From a bacterium (GTDB lineage Bacteria; Patescibacteriota; Patescibacteriia; CAIQCM01), in the NCBI GenBank assembly GCA_023246535.1, contig JAHFIF010000018.1:1-15162 (forward strand): a stretch of DNA of 15,162 nucleotides, read 5' to 3'. The position numbers and the translations under genes are program-made. Each line of letters begins with the position of its first letter. Positions within the stretch are counted from its first letter, which is position 1. Of this stretch, positions 12,449 to 15,162 are shown piece by piece. Under the pieces are notes generated by a model that saw only the letters and a program-made list of their open reading frames with translations, was not told the DNA's origin and ran no database searches.

Positions 12449-14348
12449 ATATCGTCAGCCGACCGCCGTCGATTGACCAGCTTTTGTCGGAAAACGCCGC
12501 CGCCCCGGCGCAAAGTTCGCCGTAATACGGGTAATAATCGCTCAGGGCGAAAAAAGCCCGGGAAACGCCGGCATAGGCCATGGCGTCGTCCATGGTCTGG
12601 CGGCTTTCTTCGCCTTCCGTCATGCGCAAAAAGTATTGATACAGTTCACCGCCGGTAGGGATCGCATAGGCGAGGTCTTTAAAACCGTACAGGCGCAACG
12701 CGGCGACCGAGAGCATTTGATCGCTCAAGACAATGTATCGGTTGCCACCCGCTTCGCCATGGATCAAGCGGGCGGCGTCAAAATCGGCGCGGCTGACGCC
12801 CCAGCCCGCGTATTGCACGCGTTCGTTGTATTGCGGGTAGGTAAGGTAGAGCGCGGCCACGATCGCCAAGGCGAGAGTTATGAAAAACGCGGCGCCCGCC
12901 AAAGAGATTTCTTTTAAAATTATTTTTCGAAACGCCGCGTCGGCGCCGGCGAAGAATAGCGGCATGAGCACCAAGCCGGCGGCGTGCACGAGGCGCAAGG
13001 AAAATTCGCTTTGTTCGAAAGAGATGACATCGGGAATGTAAACGGCCATGCTGATCGCGCCGGCGGCGAGGATGCTGCCGAGCGAAGTTGCCGCGCAGGC
13101 GGCAACCAGGCGCTGTTTCCCTTCGCGCCACAACACGATCGCGCCCACGATCGCGCCAAGCGCGAGCCCGAGCGGCAGGAGCGCGTAAAAACCGTATAAC
13201 AAATCCCAGCCGTTGTAGCGCGGTCCGGCAAAAGCCGCGTAGGGGCTCGTGAAGAGGCCGGCGAACATTGGCCAGCGCGAAAGAAAATCGCCAAAGACGA
13301 ACGGCCTCCCGCTGTTCATGATATTATTGGCGATGAGCAGGCATGGGGCGATCGCGGCGTTCAATAAAAGCGCGAGCGCCGCGGCCAGCGGCAAGTTCTT
13401 TGTCTTCTTGCAGATCAAGTAAGAGACAACGAGGCAGGCGCCCAGCATGCCGATCAAGGGATGAATGACGATGCTGGCGATCGCGACCAGAGCGAGCAGC
13501 TTTCTCGCGCTTTTGGATTCCTCGGCTTGCGGCAGCAGCAGGATCGTATAGAGGAGGAAGAGAACGGTCAGGTTACTCGGCGTGGTAAAGGTGAGCGGCA
13601 GCATGGGAAAGAGCAGAATGCCGATCGACCAGAACGCCTCGTTCGGCGAAGGCTTGAGCCAGAATTTGGCCAATGATTCGCGCAAGACCCAGGGAAGGGT
13701 CAGTGCCGCGGTAACGGGAACAAGCCAGCGGTCGATGGCATCGATCGACAGATTGGTCAGCCAATGGAGCGTGACCGTGAGCACGTATTGCCCGTTGTAA
13801 AACGGCTTTTTGGGCAAAATAAAACCGAATTTGGCAATGTGCTCTTCGGTGGCGCGATGGATGAACGGGTCAAAGCCAAAGCCGTACGCGTATACTGTTT
13901 CGGCTATTCCGTAAGCGACAAAAAGATGCAGCGATAAGAGCGCCGCCATGATCCGTCCGGAAACGTTCTTGGAAAGCCAAAGCAAAAGAAAGGTGGCGAG
14001 CCCGAAGAGGATAAACGCGGGAAACGGAACGACCTGCCAGGGCGAAGCCAGCGCTTCGGTCGTTCGCGCGCTAACGAAAATGGCGATAAGAATGAGGTCA
14101 AAAACGACCACGGCCGCGCCGGCGCCAAACTTAAGGTCGAAGACAGGGCGGGGGATGATCAATTTTGGCCGGCGCCAATTTTTGACGTTCGGCTTCGCGG
14201 CGATGAAAAAAATAACGGCGATGGCCGCGACGGTCGCCGCCACGGTGATGGCGGAGATCCGGTAAAAATAATAAATCGTTCCTTGGAGAATGATGAAAGT
14301 CGAAACCGCGCCGATCGCCCAATGGACCGCCTTACTTTCCTTCGTCAT
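12426..14348 (-). CDS. Large multi-pass membrane protein, GT-C glycosyltransferase-like
   Basis: 640 residues from the ATG at 14348 (MTKESKAVHW); an upstream ATG at 14390 would add 14 poorly conserved-looking residues inside the Clp gene. About 12-14 hydrophobic segments run from residue 10 to about 520, followed by a soluble C-terminal part of about 110 residues. Between early helices an extracytoplasmic-type loop reads YGFGFDPFIHRATEEHI (D160, H164, E168, E169), as in GT-C transferases, where an acidic loop-1 residue is catalytic and the donor is a polyprenyl-phosphate sugar. The family assignment is by topology and this motif, not by a confident match. It overlaps the end of the Clp gene by 17 bases. 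A polyprenol-sugar donor could come from the glycosyltransferase at 7911-8612. Confidence 0.6.
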   Translation of the reverse strand: MTKESKAVHWAIGAVSTFIILQGTIYYFYRISAITVAATVAAIAVIFFIAAKPNVKNWRRPKLIIPRPVFDLKFGAGAAVVVFDLILIAIFVSARTTEALASPWQVVPFPAFILFGLATFLLLWLSKNVSGRIMAALLSLHLFVAYGIAETVYAYGFGFDPFIHRATEEHIAKFGFILPKKPFYNGQYVLTVTLHWLTNLSIDAIDRWLVPVTAALTLPWVLRESLAKFWLKPSPNEAFWSIGILLFPMLPLTFTTPSNLTVLFLLYTILLLPQAEESKSARKLLALVAIASIVIHPLIGMLGACLVVSYLICKKTKNLPLAAALALLLNAAIAPCLLIANNIMNSGRPFVFGDFLSRWPMFAGLFTSPYAAFAGPRYNGWDLLYGFYALLPLGLALGAIVGAIVLWREGKQRLVAACAATSLGSILAAGAISMAVYIPDVISFEQSEFSLRLVHAAGLVLMPLFFAGADAAFRKIILKEISLAGAAFFITLALAIVAALYLTYPQYNERVQYAGWGVSRADFDAARLIHGEAGGNRYIVLSDQMLSVAALRLYGFKDLAYAIPTGGELYQYFLRMTEGEESRQTMDDAMAYAGVSRAFFALSDYYPYYGELCAGAAAFSDKSWSIDGGRLTIFEFISKK

Positions 14349-15162
14349 AAGCGCGGGAAAAATCCTGCCATTCTTTGGCCACGGCGGCAATGTCTTTGGC
14401 GGTGACCGAGGGAACGCGTTTTTCCGCGCCGCGCGCCGCGGCTTTTTTTGCCGCGTGATGGATAATGCCCAGCGAAATCTTGTGCCGCGCCGACGCCTCG
14501 ATCGCCACCTTGGCCGAAGCTTCGTCCATCAGGTCGATGGCCTTGTCCGGCAAAAAGCGGTTTTTAATGTATTTGCGCGAGAGGTCGACGGCCGCGACGA
14601 TCGCCGCGTCGGTGATTTTTACGGCATGGAATTTTTCGTAGTCGCTTTTTAGATTCTGCAAAATTTCGATCGCCGCGGCGCGCGACGGCTCGCCGACGAG
14701 GACCGGCTGAAAGCGCCGTTCAATTGCCGGGTCGAGGCGGAGCGTTTGGTTGTAGTCGGTCCAAGTGGTGGCGCCAATCACCGCCACCTCGCCGCGGGCC
14801 AGGGCCGGTTTGATCATATCGGCAAAATTCAATCCGCCCTCGACGCCCTTGGCCTGGTGGATCATGTGAATTTCATCGATGAAGATGATTGTTTCCCGCT
14901 CCAGGCTTTCAAGCTTGGCCATGAGCGTGCGCACGCGCGCCTCAAGTTCGCCGCGCAGTCCGGTGCCGGCAATGATCTCGCCCAGGTCGAGCGCGAGGAT
15001 CTTTTTTCCGAGCAGCGTTTCGGGAACGTTGCCGGCCGAAATCCGTTCCGCCAGTCCTTCGACAATGGCGGTTTTTCCGACGCCCGGTTCGCCGATCAGC
15101 AGGGGGTTGTTCTTCGAGCGGCGCATGATGACCTGGATGACCCGCTCGATCTCTTCGTCGCG
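14332..15162 (-). CDS. Clp-type AAA+ ATPase, first AAA module only, 5' partial
   Basis: The frame is open to the right edge, so the N-terminus is missing; it begins RDEEIERVIQV. It then matches the D1 module of ClpA/B/C: Walker A GEPGVGKTA, IIAGTGLRGELEAR, Walker B IIFIDEIHMIHQ, sensor 1 VIGATTWTDY, arginine finger region DPAIERRFQPV, and the C-lobe FLPDKAIDLMDEASAK. Clp ATPases unfold proteins for ClpP or disaggregate them. Normally D1 is followed by a middle domain and a second AAA+ module (D2, GPTGVGKTE). Here the protein stops about 45 residues after D1, with VPSVTAKDIAAVAKEWQ, a remnant like the linker before D2. No D2 sequence is visible in any frame after it; a membrane-protein gene starts instead, overlapping by 17 bases. 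Confidence 0.88.
   Translation of the reverse strand, partial: RDEEIERVIQVIMRRSKNNPLLIGEPGVGKTAIVEGLAERISAGNVPETLLGKKILALDLGEIIAGTGLRGELEARVRTLMAKLESLERETIIFIDEIHMIHQAKGVEGGLNFADMIKPALARGEVAVIGATTWTDYNQTLRLDPAIERRFQPVLVGEPSRAAAIEILQNLKSDYEKFHAVKITDAAIVAAVDLSRKYIKNRFLPDKAIDLMDEASAKVAIEASARHKISLGIIHHAAKKAAARGAEKRVPSVTAKDIAAVAKEWQDFSRAYDEGK

Overview
This window looks like a chromosomal segment of a small-genome, uncultivated bacterium. Candidate Phyla Radiation (Patescibacteria) is the best guess, based on the mix of genes: a GspG-like pseudopilin, a SpoIID protein with an N-terminal Ig-like domain, a bacterial PH-domain membrane protein beside ruvB, a PolX/PHP polymerase and a polyprenol-phosphate-mannose-synthase-like glycosyltransferase. 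There is no taxonomic marker such as 16S, so this assignment is inference. The code is standard: TGA, TAA and TAG all end genes. DNA is moderately GC-rich. Genes are tightly packed, with ATGA overlaps and strong hairpin terminators.

Layout. 1-1401 (+) is the 3' part of a SpoIID/LytB-type cell-wall protein. It converges on a minus-strand operon at 3357-1502: ruvB, a small two-helix membrane protein and a PH-domain membrane protein. A HAD hydrolase (minus, 4059-3454) and a type IV pilin-like protein (plus, 4142-4624) diverge from an 82-bp gap carrying both promoters. An SPFH/band-7 protein (minus, 5556-4672) shares a bidirectional terminator with the pilin. A BtpA-like TIM-barrel protein (plus, 5704-6387) converges on a small zinc-ribbon protein (minus, 6767-6486) with two back-to-back terminators. 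GDP-mannose 4,6-dehydratase and a GT2 glycosyltransferase form an overlapping plus-strand pair (6862-8612). Then come an unexplained double-hairpin element beside a tRNA-like 3' end, a tRNA-Leu(TAA) (minus), a Pro/Asp/Ala-rich lipoprotein (minus), PolX (minus), a PGY-repeat membrane protein (minus), a large GT-C-like membrane protein (minus), and a Clp-type AAA+ ATPase (minus) that runs off the right edge.

Common themes. Cell-envelope work dominates: wall cleavage, GDP-sugar and polyprenol-sugar synthesis, multi-pass transferase, pilin, lipoprotein, SPFH. DNA maintenance is represented by RuvB and PolX. At least five genes have a -10-like box only 7-9 nt before the ATG and no clear Shine-Dalgarno sequence, suggesting (near-)leaderless mRNAs. 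BtpA-like and zinc-ribbon genes instead have strong Shine-Dalgarno sites.

The items most worth a second look are: 7-bp tandem arrays (TAATNNC type) in two intergenic gaps, the tRNA-end/hairpin element at 8654-8751, the loss of the PHP HxH histidines in PolX, the Clp ATPase that stops after its first AAA+ module, and the leaderless pattern. I did not find a recognisable defence system, CRISPR array or transposon.
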